From Limnephilus marmoratus (taxonomy: Eukaryota; Arthropoda; Insecta; Trichoptera; Limnephilidae): a DNA stretch of 64,000 nucleotides. The stretch is from contig OU862928.1 of the NCBI GenBank assembly GCA_917880885.1, positions 13,349,721 through 13,413,720 on the forward strand. Direction: 5' to 3'. Below are positions 31,601 to 43,125 of this stretch, piece by piece (within the stretch, counting starts at the first letter, position 1; each line of letters begins with the position of its first letter). The notes below the pieces were generated by a model, which was not told where the DNA came from, did no database searches, and was given only the letters and a program-made list of their open reading frames with translations. Made by a program: the position numbers and the translations under genes.

Positions 31601-32400
31601 ATTTATTTATTTTTTTATTTAAAAAAAGATACATAAATTATAATATATTTTTTACAATAATTAATTACATAATACATGTATTTGATGTACCCCCATAAAT
31701 AAGCAGAGATTGTATGTATGGGGGGTGTTATTATATTTGTTCAATTTATTATTTTTATTCAGTTCAAATTTTCAGTATAAGTTTTAAATAGAGATTTAAA
31801 TTTTTTTATGTTACTGTTCATGTTTCTGATTTTTTCAGGTAGTGAATTAAAAAATTTTACTCCGAGATATTTATGATTTAACTGTCCTATTGTTTTTTTA
31901 CATTTTGGAATAGGAAGTATTGATGTTTGTCTAAGATTTCTGTTATTTTTGAAGGGTGCAACTTTATTTTGAATATTATCTTTATAAATTTGTAATGTTG
32001 CGTGATAAAAGTATAACGCACTTAATTTTCTGACCTTAAATTGTTTGAATAAAAGTTCTGATGAATATGAGCAGGGTTTTTTTTAAATTGTTTTTATTAT
32101 TAGTTTTTGTGATATGTAAATTGTTTGTGTTTGATTTGTATATGTACCGCCCCATCCTATAATGCCGTATTGTATAATTGATTGACAGAAAGCAAAGTAT
32201 CTGGTTCTAAGTAATTTTTCGCTTAAAATATCTCTTAAGCATCTAAATATATATGTTAGTTTCCTTATTCTGTTGTTCAGAATATTTATGTGTGGGGACC
32301 ATTCTAAACGCTGGTCTATTCTGAACTGAACTGATTCATAAAAACTTATTTTCCTTAAAGTAAAATGAGTATGATAAAATGATAAGTAAAGTCTCAAATC
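31600..32400 (-). mobile_element. 5'-truncated LINE 3' end
   Basis: On the minus strand, 32397-32083 encodes QRLEWSPHINILNNRIRKL, then FAFCQSIIQYGIIGWG and YISQKLIIK, the RT thumb region in the LINE-A/LINE-D style. Coding decays after 32083. The 3' UTR has a G/C-rich hairpin at 31689-31726 (accccc...gggggt) and ends in an A-rich tail at about 31600. It is 5'-truncated at about 32400. Confidence 0.75.
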
Positions 32401-32997
32401 ACAAGTTGAGTTTTTGTTTTTCTATGTAAAGAATTTCCTAAAATTAATTAAAAACGGGCGGAGCATAAATCTTAAATGCTCTCCTGGTTTTAATAAAAAT
32501 ATACTGCGATCATGTTTTAAACTATTGGCTTGCTTTTATACTTAAGAATGTCCTAAAATTCCCATAAAGTAGATAATATAAGCTTCTGTAGTTATCGTGT
32601 ATTTTTTTTTATAAATAACCTAAGCCTTAATAAACTATTAATATATCAATTTTAAAAGAATTATGGAAGTTATCACAACAACCGAAATTACTCAAAACAA
32701 GTTAAACTATTACTAGGTCCGAACCTACAAATTCAAATTCCATATGGTAATTAAAAAACTTCTAGTAATATATCCCATCATACGTATTGTACACTATTTA
32801 AAGTAATGAATTAAAAATAATATTATGTAATAGAATTTGGTCGAAGGTAGATTTACTTACGGGGAAATAACTTCAAACAAAAATTGTATTGAACACGATC
32901 CGAGAAAATATATATAATCTGCAATTCAAAACTAACCACCTCAATAAATACATATATATAATCAACTCGTATATCTATTGGTGGGTATAGTAATTTA
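32401..32997. other. Non-coding interval, nothing recognised
   Basis: AT-rich DNA between LINE remnants inside the 7.1-kb block. No domain, tandem array or matching repeat was found. Confidence 0.4.
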
Positions 32998-33089
32998 TTA
33001 AGGATTTGTTTTATGGTCTATATTGTTACAAATTACCCATCTGGTCACCAATATAATATTGTTATTTCTTACTTTCCGCATATAATATT

Positions 33090-33275
33090 TTAGTGTTTTG
33101 GATGTAGTGTTTTGTATTTTAGTGATTTTTTTGTATTTTAGTGATTTGTGTGTAAATGCACCACTCAAATTTATGAATTTAACCTCAATACAGGCTGCTA
33201 GCCTAGTGAGGTTAATATTTTTGTAAAAAAAAAAATAAGAACACATGTATGGTGAGAAATTATAAATAAATAAAT
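33090..33275 (+). mobile_element. Very short LINE 3' end with conserved hairpin
   Basis: Only the 3' UTR remains: the hairpin at 33179-33215 (9-bp outer stem ttaacctca/tgaggttaa, inner AGGC/GCCT) followed by an A-run and (TAAA)n at 33260-33275. No coding sequence survives. Its 5' limit is uncertain. Confidence 0.7.
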
Positions 33276-33910
33276 ATCCAAAGTGAATACTCAAAGTATA
33301 TATGAATTCAATCATAGGTATATGAATGATATTCTCGCTTTACTGTGATGAACACATTATTCAAAATATTTGTATATATCAATGAATCAAAAAAATTAAA
33401 ATAACAATAGAATGTTTAAACTTAAACCTTTTAACTTAAACAGACAATTATTATCTACAAATTCATGAAATAATTTCCCGAAGTCATGGAGAATTGCAAA
33501 AGAAATAAGATTGAATAAAAAAAAACATGAAGATTATGCTTAGTAAACTCACCCCAAGAAACTCTTTTAAAAGAAGAATTCTATTTCTCTAATTACCGTT
33601 AGTTTTTACGTTTACGTAACCACATACTGTAGTTAAATGCTATCAATTCAAATCCCAAAGGTAAGAAGCTTCACTAGTAAACAAAAAAAAACTGAATGCA
33701 AAATATTTTGCAAACAAAAATTGAAATTATATCTGAGATACTCAGCAAATAAAATCTATCAATAGCTTTAAAATAGAATCAAATTTTTATAAAAAAGATC
33801 ACCACGATGTGAAAATTGTTAAAAGAGCGCCAGTTCAAATGGAACAGAATATTAAATATAAATAGTAAATAAATTAATATTAATAAATTAAACCCAAAAC
33901 TTAACAAAGA

Positions 33911-34419
33911 ATGGGCCACTTGCATGGATTTCATTACGACTTGGAAAAATCGTGTGGGTAGATCTTTTTACTAAGATTACGAAAATGTTAGTAAAATTTT
34001 GTAGAAATGTACAGTTTTTTTTTTTTTAAATAAATAAATCCATTATTTGGGCTCGTGACGTCACTACATGAAAATGTCCCGTCTCCGAAAATGTTCCTAT
34101 TAATTTTGTAAAATTCCACACTGATTTATTTTTTTTATATGGCATCACTTTGATTTCAGGTGAATTCGTTCACTAGATTTATTGTTTGTTCTCTACGAAC
34201 TTATCATTTGGTTTGAATTTTTGACAGATGTTGTGAAGAGAACCCCGTACAATTTAGATGTCGGTGCGTGTTTTAGAGGTATAATGGTTATGGTGCTGAT
34301 TTTATCAATATCAAATTTTATAATATTCTTATAATTATTATAATTTACAAGTACAAGTATATTACATTGGATTTATTAATATAGAAGTTGTACATTATAA
34401 TTATTTATGATCAATAGAT
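33911..34419. other. Non-coding flank
   Basis: It begins with gggccacttgcat, which continues repeat R after the 7.1-kb block for about a dozen bases, then shows no further match. A T-run and TAAA-like motif sit at 34014-34042. No gene seen. Confidence 0.4.
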
Positions 34420-34530
34420 TCTCGCTCAGCACCGAACGAGTACAGTCGCATTATTTTGTAAGAAGTAAAACAATAAATATAGTTACTCACATTAATAACT
34501 CGCCCACCTGGGCGATTCCATTAATTAAAT

Positions 34531-35596
34531 ATGGAAACCGAAGAAATTTTTAAAAATATTAAAGACTTAGTTAATAAGATTACTTCAGTGAAAGACTCAA
34601 AAATAAAATTAACACTGGAACAAAATATTGTATCACTGGAAGAAAAAATTCAACACGAACTAATTAGTCTACAAAAGAAGATCATAGAATTACAAGAAAT
34701 TAATATTAAAAATAATCATCACACACACAGAAACTTGAAGAAATTCATCAAAATAACAAAAAATCATACGCAAGTGCGCTAAGTAACAATAAAAACTTCG
34801 TAGAAACTTCATATAATGCAGAACAGAAATACGCCATTTTAATTACTTCAAAAAACACCTTGAAGGCCGAGGACATAAAAATAAAAATTCAAAAAAATAT
34901 TAATTTAACAAAAATAAAAGTTGGAGTTAATGGAGTAAAAAAGATCGGAGAACAAAAATTTGTGATTTCTTGCCAAAAAAAAGAAGATGCAGAAAAATTA
35001 ACCGAAGAGATAAATAAAGTAATTGGAAAAGAAGTATCGGCCGAAGAAATAAAAAAAAGGAAACCGTGCTTAATGTTGAAAAGCCTGCAATGCCAATTGA
35101 CTGAAGAAGAAATTATTGACGGGATTGTACAACAAAATGGAGGATTAACCCTAGAAGACAAAAAAGACATTAAGCTTATCAAAATTAAAAAATAAATACA
35201 ATGAAGGAAAAGAAAACGACACCACTAACTACATTATCGAAACAACGGGAAAATTAAGGAAAAAACTTATAGAAAAAAAAAATAAACATCAAATTCCAAA
35301 GAGTGTACGTCAACGACTGCAGCCCGATCACACAATGTTACCATTGCCTCAAGTTCGGCCACACAGCTCAAAGATGTCACGCCAGGACGCAGCCTCCCAT
35401 TTGCCCTCATTGCACTAAGGAACATATACTATCTAAATGTGAAAACAAAGAACAAACTCCAATCTGCAACAACTGCTGTGTCCAAAACAAAAGGTTTGAT
35501 ATGAACTATTCCACCGATCATAGAGTCGATAGCATAAAATGCCTTTACCAGCAAAAAATGATTCGAATTGCTAAAGAACGCATTGACTACGAATAA
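34531..35596 (+). pseudogene. LINE-C ORF1, gag-like with zinc knuckles
   Basis: Three frames in order: a Lys/Glu-rich coiled-coil start (34531-34782), a middle domain (34860-35195, with KKRKPCLMLKSLQ and LTEEEIIDGIVQQNGG), and CCHC knuckles (35303-35596: CYHCLKFGHTAQRC, then CPHCTKEHILSKC and CNNC). This is the usual ORF1 plan of I/Jockey-type LINEs, where the protein binds the element RNA. Two frameshifts break it. It differs from the ORF1 of LINE-1, which has no knuckles. Confidence 0.8.
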
Positions 35597-35639
35597 ATAT
35601 TGTAAATTTTCATTTCCTCAAACTCTTATCTATAAATTA

Positions 35640-36345
35640 ACAATGAATGATTTTTTATGTAACGCATTAGGTAAAAAAATATGTATTGAAGAAAACTTAC
35701 ATCACTCTATAAGAGATTTCTATTTTATATGCACTGAAAAAGGATTTACTCAATTTCATAAAAATATTAAAAGCGTAAAAAAATTTTTTGAAAAATTAAT
35801 AATATCTTTAAAAGAAATATTTTTTTCCCGGGCTTGATTGGGTTTACAAAGACCTACTCTACTGGCGAAACTAATTACTCCATACCAGGGTACCAGGTAA
35901 CAATAATAAGTATAAGCAAAAACTCTGATATTGGAATATCTATTTCCAACCAGTATAATGTTCTCAATATTAATGAAGTATTTAATGATTACGATGTTAA
36001 TATTTTAAATATAAAATTTAAAGACGTTAATAAATTATCGCATTATATTGCTATTTATCCTACACATAAGTCTACAGTACAACAATTTATAGTAGAATCA
36101 ATAAACATTTTATTGAATTTTAGAAATATAAACAATATAATTATACGAGATATGCATTTAAATATTGTAAATGACTATGCTAGTAATGATAAAGATGTGA
36201 TCAATCAATATATGATCAATAAAAACCGGAATATTCTTCAACAATCTACACATTATAAAATCCGTATTTGTATTACTAACTCTATGTCACACTCTACTTT
36301 GAAAATACTCTATACAATATTTAAAAGAAATCAATATCACATTAA
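35640..36345 (+). pseudogene. LINE-C ORF2 endonuclease, truncated and decayed
   Basis: An open frame at 35643-35837 has FTQFHKNIKSVKKFFEKLII, which corresponds to the 'NIRS..KNFDEL' start of LINE endonucleases. After a frameshift, 35834-36345 has TYSTGETNYSIPGYQV, IAIYPTHKSTVQQF and NNIIIRDMHLNIVND. The last replaces the catalytic GDxNxN: the Gly and one Asn are changed and only the Asp is kept. It stops before the SDH block. An endonuclease that could not cut. Confidence 0.65.
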
Positions 36346-36357
36346 TATTTTTACTAA

Positions 36358-38080
36358 ATGGATGACTTCATAGCTAATGAATTAGAAAATAATTTTAAAA
36401 TACAAGAATATGAGTGTGTATACACCGATTCATGTAATGACATAATCTCAAAGAATCTCAAATATATTTTTATTTTTCATATTAACATACGAAGTATGGA
36501 ACGAAATTGGGATGAATTAATTCTAAAATTAAACAATCTAAATAAAAAACCTGACATCCTAATATTATCAGAAACTTTTACTAGTGACGAATCACCCACC
36601 TATCATTTACCTTTAATTTAGTATTGTCAAACTAACTGAACATCCTATACATCTAGTAAACTGTATTGAAATACAATTAAAACTCGACAAAACAAACTAC
36701 CACATAATAGCTGTTTACAGAACACACGGTTCGAATATCTCGTCATTTATAAATGAATTTAAACTAAAATTTAGAAATAAACTTTGCTTTGTTGCAGGAG
36801 ATTTTAATATAAACATTAATGAAAACGTAGAAAATAGTTTCAAAAATGAATATATTAATTGTATTACTGAATTTAACTTCATATCGTGCATTAACAAAAA
36901 TACGAGAGAGATAAAAAATCACACTCCATCTTGTTTAGACCATATATGGACTAACATAAATATTAAAGATATCGACAAAATGAAATCAATTGTTTGGAAA
37001 ACGAATATAACTGACCACCATGCATGCATTCTTTTCTATGATAACAAAATTAAACATAAAAAATTTAATCTAACAAAGACAAAATCCTACACAAATATGA
37101 CTATTTTATCCAAAAAACTAAGAAATGAACAATGGAACAACGTGTTAAATAGTTATGATACCGAGAGTTGCTCAAAAAACTTTGAAAATATATTGTCTCA
37201 ACACATAAAAAATTCAACTACTGAAACTACAGTCCGTATTAAATCTAAACTAAGAATTTTAAAGCCTTGGATAACACAAGGACTTATAATATCAATTAGA
37301 AACAAAGAAAAACTTTACAAAACAACATTGAAAAATCCTCTAAACTTTTTACAAAAAATTTAAAAATAAATTAACACACTGTATCAAACAAAATAAAGAA
37401 GACTATTTCAAAAATAAAATACTTTCTACAGACAATAACAATAAACAAATATGGAAAACAGTTAACTTAGCCATGGATAACACTAAAAAAACACAAAAAA
37501 TAAAATACATTGAACATGAAAATAAAATCATAGATGCTAATAATCAACCTAAACAATTTGCAAACATCTTTAATTCTTTTTTTGCTAATGTAGGAAAAAA
37601 TCTTGCGAAAACTATCAATAAATCTTTTAACCCGAAAACACAAACGATTGAAAATGTACAAAATCATAGTAATTTATCAAAATTTGAAAAAACCTCAGAA
37701 AGTGAAGTTTTAAAAATAATAGAAGGCATGAAAGGAGGTTCGTCTCCCGGATTTGACCTTATTACGGTACATTTTCTAAAATCCATTCAAATTCATTTGG
37801 TGAAACCAATTACTCATTTGATAAACTTAAGTTTAACAGAGGGAATATTTCCGACAAACTATAAAAATACAATTATTTCACCTATTTATAAATCTGGAGA
37901 TCCTCAACAAGTAACTAACTATCGCCCAATTTGTCTAATCTCAAACATTGGAAAGATTTTTGAAAAAATTGTGAAAAATCAATTAGTCAGTTTCCTAGAA
38001 AGTAATAAAATTCTTCACAAAAACCATTTTGGTTTTATAAAGTCACTCAGCACACAAGATGCTATTGCTAATGTAACCTC
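36358..38080 (+). pseudogene. LINE-D ORF2, endonuclease and RT N-terminus
   Basis: The endonuclease begins FHINIRSMERNWDEL and ILILSETF (36358-36621), then shifts frame to IIAVYRTHGSN, FVAGDFNINI (about 36790, catalytic GDxN intact), SCLDHIWTNI and ITDHHACILF (37005-37040). The linker ends LKPWITQGLI. RT starts in the 37473 frame: SSPGFDLITVHFLK, NYRPICLISNIGKIF and HFGFIKSLSTQDAI up to the junction at 38080. At least three frame changes are present. Confidence 0.88.
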
Positions 38081-38754
38081 TGCTAGCATTGGCGCTACTT
38101 GCGGCCAACGCCAAACCCAAAACCTGGAAAGGACATGCAATAAACAGGCCGGCGGCTAGCTCTGCACAGCCGGCGTGAGCAAGGTCCCTCTTAAACCCAG
38201 GGCGAGTGATTGTGGTTCGCTTGTAAATTCCTACTTCCCTTCCTTTCCTCACAATCTCCAGGTCTCCTTCCTCAATCAGAACACAGTTGTTATGCACGAA
38301 AAAGGGTTTATTAATTTAAAGGTGAACAGGATTATACACAAGCCAGCCTCGGCACTAAACACATGGTTATTTGGCTAACTAAAATGCTATTGTTCTATCA
38401 ACTCTCTCTCTACGCGTATATAGTGAAGTTAAATGTCAGTTCTTAGCACACAGAGGGGAAGGAAGGTTCATTTGTACTCACAGGCAGGATATAGGTAGTC
38501 GTCAGAAGGTACTGGTATTATATACTTCACAAAATTAAAATAAAACATCGCGAAGTCAGTTTACGGCGGGCGCCCTAGCGCACCCGCTAGGACGCACTTG
38601 TTGTTCGCCCGAGGCCCGGTTGGGGAATGAATGCGGGGAGCCGCTCGGCGCTTGGCTACGGGCGCCGCGCGGTGCGGGGAGAGGGGGGCGGAGGGCCTGT
38701 GCAAGGGGTCAATTCGCTATTAGCTCGCACGGGAATCAATTCCGTAACGTAACA
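38081..38754 (-). repeat. 3' LTR of the LARD-like element
   Basis: On the minus strand it runs TGTTACGTTACGG to GCTAGCA. The end nearest the plus-strand right side is strikingly GC-rich (gcgggcgccc, ccgcgcggtgcgggg) within AT-rich surroundings. A polyadenylation signal (AATAAA on the minus strand near 38310) lies before a ~230-bp 3' part. The purine tract lies at 38755-38768. Confidence 0.9.
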
Positions 38755-39479
38755 CTTCCCCCCTCGCCGCAAAAAAAGCGACGTGGTTATGGAGCAGTAG
38801 GGCTAAGAAATCCTCTTACCCTTCTAGCACTTGTGCCAAAACAAAAAAAAAAATCCAAGAGAAAGGGGAGAGAGAGAGAGAGAAAAAGAAAGAGAAAAAG
38901 TTGCTAGCTATAAAATAGTAGAAACAAAAACAAAAGAGAAAAAAAAGCATGGTGAACAAAGAATTATACATGAATGTACATGAAAGAGCAGTGGCATACA
39001 TAAATATAAACAAGGACCTGCTGGAGAAAGGTACAAGGGTTATGCAGTGATAGAAAAAAAATGACTCTAAATTGTATCATTGGTCTGTGAGCTAAGTTTG
39101 CGTAGCGTGGTTTGCGTAGGATGTTTGGGGTGTTTGAACGTTGCACTGAAGTTACAAGGTTACTTTGTCACAGTAACCTGGCCCGTTTGAGATTACAATC
39201 AGGATGAGGCTTCTTGGTGGTGGAGAGGGTTCTACCTGTCACAGAGGTCAAAAAGGTAGCTGCTTCCGGATCCTGTGGGTGGGCCAGTATGACATCATTG
39301 AGGTACTGGAGAGTGGAATTGTAATTGGTGGTTGGTCCTTTATAGAGGAGGTGGTTTGTGTGCATGACAGCCGTTGTTGTGATGGTGGTTGGTACACTGG
39401 TTTGTATACAGTGGGATTGTTGTATGAACAATTGTTGGTATTGTTATTTGCGCAAGGGCACAGGAGCATTGGCATGATG
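38755..39479 (-). other. LARD-like interior, purine tract and GA-rich DNA
   Basis: Holds the purine tract, a GA-rich microsatellite (38868-38900) and no recognised coding sequence on either strand. Frames seen are short and without family resemblance. Confidence 0.55.
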
Positions 39480-39752
39480 GCAACAGAGCAATTTGCAAGG
39501 TGCAGCTGGAACATTTGCAAGATGCAGCAGGAACATTTGTACAATGGCAACAGGAACATTTGCGAGATGCCGCAGGAACATTTGTACAATGGCAACAGGA
39601 ACATTTGCGCGATGCCGCAGGAACATTTGTACAATGGCAACAGGAACATTTGCGAGATGCCGCAGGAACATTTGCACGATGGCAACAGGAACATTTGCAA
39701 GGTGCCGCAGGAACATTTGTACAATGGCAACAGGAACATGAACCAACTTAGA
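39480..39752. repeat. 21-bp minisatellite (about 12 units)
   Basis: The unit alternates 'caatggcaacaggaacattt' and 'gagatgccgcaggaacattt' types, so there is a 42-bp higher order. Because 21 is a multiple of 3 and the unit lacks stops in several frames, long open frames appear in four or more frames on both strands (for example 39248-39823 minus). These are artefacts of the repeat rather than likely genes. Confidence 0.9.
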
Positions 39753-42700
39753 GCTGACGTGCTCGGGTTTGTTTGAGTGATGGTTTTGTGATGATACAAT
39801 TCGCAACTACACGCACGACTCACACTAGGTTATGTTAGGTGTGGTCGGGTGCTTTTGGTACGTAGGGTTTGAAGGCATGGGACCTCCGTGACGGTAGTGA
39901 AGGCAGCATGAAGAGAGGCGCAGGTGTAGATGGGGTGAAGAGCTGCTGGTCTTCTTATTAATCCGGCGAAAAAATTATTATTAGAACAAAATTCTTGAAG
40001 TTTACCTGCCTGGTAGACCAATGATGAAAAGGTTTGGAGAGAAACAAGGTGTGCATGTTGAGAAAGATTGGATTTGTTTGACGTGTAGAGAGAGAGAGAG
40101 AGACGGAGAGAGAGTTAACTAAATGCAACTACAGACTTATACATATTACAGGTACGTATTCAAGGAAGGTTCTGTTTAACCCATTTAGTTTTTTTTTAAA
40201 CTAAATACATTTCCAAGAACACGTGGGTAAGGGTTTGTACGTATGACAAAATGCCACGTTCGAAAGAAGTTGGTCTTCCATGACCTATGCTCACGTCTAT
40301 ACGGTAGCATTTTTCCTACTTTCGAAGAACAAAAACATTGAGTACAAATAAGTTATGAAAAGTGGGAAAGGAGTAGGAAGTTGAAAGGATCCGTGTATGA
40401 AGGTTGTCCCATTTGACAAACGAAACGCCAAGTGCGTAACGCATATATCCCCATTCACAGATAATTTCGAGGAAGGGAAAGGGTGACAATTGGGAACATT
40501 TGAACGAAGAAAACTGCTGAAGACTCGGCTATTTCCGAAATTCGACCTCTGAGTGGAAGGTGAAACAAGGTCTACAGCAGTTATCCTGGCACATTACAAT
40601 ACCATTTGGTAGTGTGGGACAAAAGGAATACACTGACATAAAAGAGTCTAATCCTCCACGTGTATTGGGTAGAAGATTAGAGGGTCGTTTTATTCTCCTA
40701 CTTGTTTGCGAGAAATGACAGACCCTTGCTCAAATCTCACAAACCTGGGGGGTTTTCTTGTTCGTCTCCCAGACAACGAGTTAGGTGTTTTTTGTGTCCA
40801 TCAACTTAACTTCTACGACACGATGCCCCATAATCATGAGTGAAGCGTATGATTAGTCCTTTTGAGATAGTGGATAGTTCCTGGGTTCTTGTGGCAGGAA
40901 GTCCACGGGCATGTTAATGAGTACTCTGCTGCAAAAGCAATAATTTTCTGATAACAGAAAATAAAAGGCGTGTGATCTACACTTGGTAGGTCACACAAAC
41001 ATGGGGTAGATATTATTTCGTTCGCACGACTCATGGTGAGTATTGTAACGTCTTCACGTTTGGTGCACAGATTATATAAGTACATAGTTATAACAAAGCG
41101 GTTCTCATGCCAAAAGACACACGACCAAAAAGGGGCGGTTCTCATGCCAAAAGACACACGACCAACTCAATAACATTTAGTTAAGAGTATAAAGTAATTA
41201 TAACGAACTTCTCGTATCATGGCGGATGTTTTGAGGATCTCTCCTATGATGGTAGATATTGTCACGTTTTCACGTCTCACGTGACAGGAATGAACGATTT
41301 ACAACAAATTTTGCCCAGTATTGAAAGACAGTAACCCAATAGGTATTTAAAACAATTTAATGAGATAAATCACCCTCTCGATCAACAACCCTGTGTTGAC
41401 GAGCAAACAATGAGTAGTTATGACGGACTCCCCGTGACGTGTAAAAACACAAAGATATTATGAGATTCGCATCTATAGCAGTGGATATTGTAAGGTTCAC
41501 ACCTATAATGGTAGATATTGTAAGGCTCGTGCCTATAATGTTACAAAAGTTTACGTTCGAAAATGTGGGTCCCCATTCAATACAGACGGCGGTTTGCAAT
41601 GATGTAATTAATACGGCACTGCTGTAGCTTAATAATTTCATATTAGCATACGTTACAAGACTTGCCAAAAGGCGATAAACACAAATTTTATTGAAGATCT
41701 GGCCAAGATTTTAAACTTCAAACAAAAATAATGGTACAATAAAGGATAAAAGAAACTGATGTCATGATAAAATATTGTACCTCATAATGAAGTTGTATAT
41801 GTACAAAGAACAATGTTAATGAAGGGACGAAACGTATTGTCACTTTTATAACAAATATTTTTCTCAGAATCCGACAAAATACGATTCTGGAAAAAAATAG
41901 AGCAATTGGGTTGAGCGCCATTCTAATTTTTGGAAAAAGAAGAAAAAACCACAAGTAGCAACAAGGTTGCCCTTGAATTGTTTCGAATCCAGCGAATGTG
42001 ACCTGATAGGTGTGTACATTTGGTGTATTCGAAACGATCCCCAATATACAATATTACTATGAATGTGTTAGGATGGGGTGAAGAGGAAAAAGAAAAAAGA
42101 AAAAACGGGAGGATTTCCTATTATAACGGAAATCGTCGCGACATTCTTACAATATGGTGCTGTGACCATAGTAGTGAGCTGCGGCAATGGTCTGAAACCA
42201 ATGGTTATTATACAGACTTGCACTTAAGATTTTATATTTACAACATTAGGGTAGGGACGTACTGGTACGACAAAAACCCGACACAAAACAATTAAAAAAA
42301 GGTGATATGACAAGATGAGGCGATGAGGTGAGAAAAAAACGCGCGGATGCTGCAAGAATTGTGAAAAGGAAAGCGACGTCTTGGAGCAAGAGTTTTTCGG
42401 AACCGTTGATGGTAGGAGGAAAAGGAGGCCCTTTCCCGAAGTGATCAATTTCAGGAAGAGGATGCATACAAGTATGAAAACGGTGCCCCAAGAGGTGCTC
42501 TTGTGGTACAGCAGGCAAGGCACGCAGGATGTACAAGAACATATAAAATTATGCAAAAAGAAAAAGAATGTACAGGAGTTAGGCTACCGTTGACATTAAT
42601 GTGCCTTCGGGTGTAAGGATTACCTTACGAATGCCCATATGGGTGATTATTTACATTTAATATGTACAAGTAACTCACGTCATTTATGACAAGAATTATA

Positions 42701-43125
42701 AGACTTTTAAAGAGACCGCATCGCACTGATTGACGACTGGCCAAGAGAGGTCAGGGGCGTAATGATGATCAGGGTTAACAAGATGCATGTTTGCCAATTT
42801 GATAACGCCTGAGGACTTGATGTGATGGAATTTACTGATTCCGTCACAGTAAGGCATTTTGGAATTATTCCTAGGAGAAATCTTTCTATTTCTCAGGGCC
42901 TGTAGTAGTTCTTTCTTTCTTGAAGTAAAGACGTGCGGGATTATAACCAGCGTGACTTGAGGAACTTCCATGGTGTATAAGATCGTATCAGAGTGACCTT
43001 ATGTTGGAAAAAGTGAGAACTAGACTCGCAATTGGAAAGAAATTGGGCAGAGATTGACCACTGGGGACGTATTTTTATAAAAAGTTTTTGAAAAAAACGC
43101 GTTTTTTTTTATAAGTGTTTGGTTT
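39753..43125. other. LARD-like interior, non-coding middle
   Basis: No gag, protease, RT or integrase motif was seen on either strand. It contains a (GA)n tract at 40085-40110, a 30-bp direct repeat 'cggttctcatgccaaaagac' at 41099 and 41136, and scattered short direct repeats (for example 'ggtagatattgt' at 41252 and 41510). Open frames are under 111 codons and show no family features. Confidence 0.6.

Larger units (their letters stand above)
26820..33910. mobile_element. 7.1-kb block bounded by ~600-bp inverted repeats
   Basis: The left arm (26820-27450) and right arm (33300-33910) are inverted copies about 95-96 percent identical, beginning TCTTTGTTAAGTTTTGGG. The right flank (gggccacttgcat) and left flank (gtgagctaat) are adjacent in the uninterrupted repeat R at 47.57 kb, so the whole block may be one insertion. 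The interior is only LINE fragments and family A. No transposase was recognised. It may be a non-autonomous long-TIR DNA element that served as a sink for LINEs. Confidence 0.6.
34420..36345 (+). mobile_element. LINE-C, 5' half only
   Basis: A leader (34420-34530), a zinc-knuckle ORF1 and the start of ORF2 (endonuclease) are present. The element ends abruptly inside the endonuclease at about 36345, where another LINE (D) starts in the same orientation. LINE-C has a 5' end but no 3' end, the reverse of normal 5' truncation. It is therefore either a chimera made by template switching or the result of a deletion. Confidence 0.7.

Noticed and set aside
35834..36373. Novel 179-residue protein
   Set aside because: Its blocks line up with the middle of a LINE endonuclease (VYxxH...GDxN region), so it is part of LINE-C.
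39248..39823. Overlapping open frames of 80-190 codons on both strands in the 21-bp array
   Set aside because: The period is a multiple of three and the unit lacks stops, so open frames arise automatically. No domain is visible.
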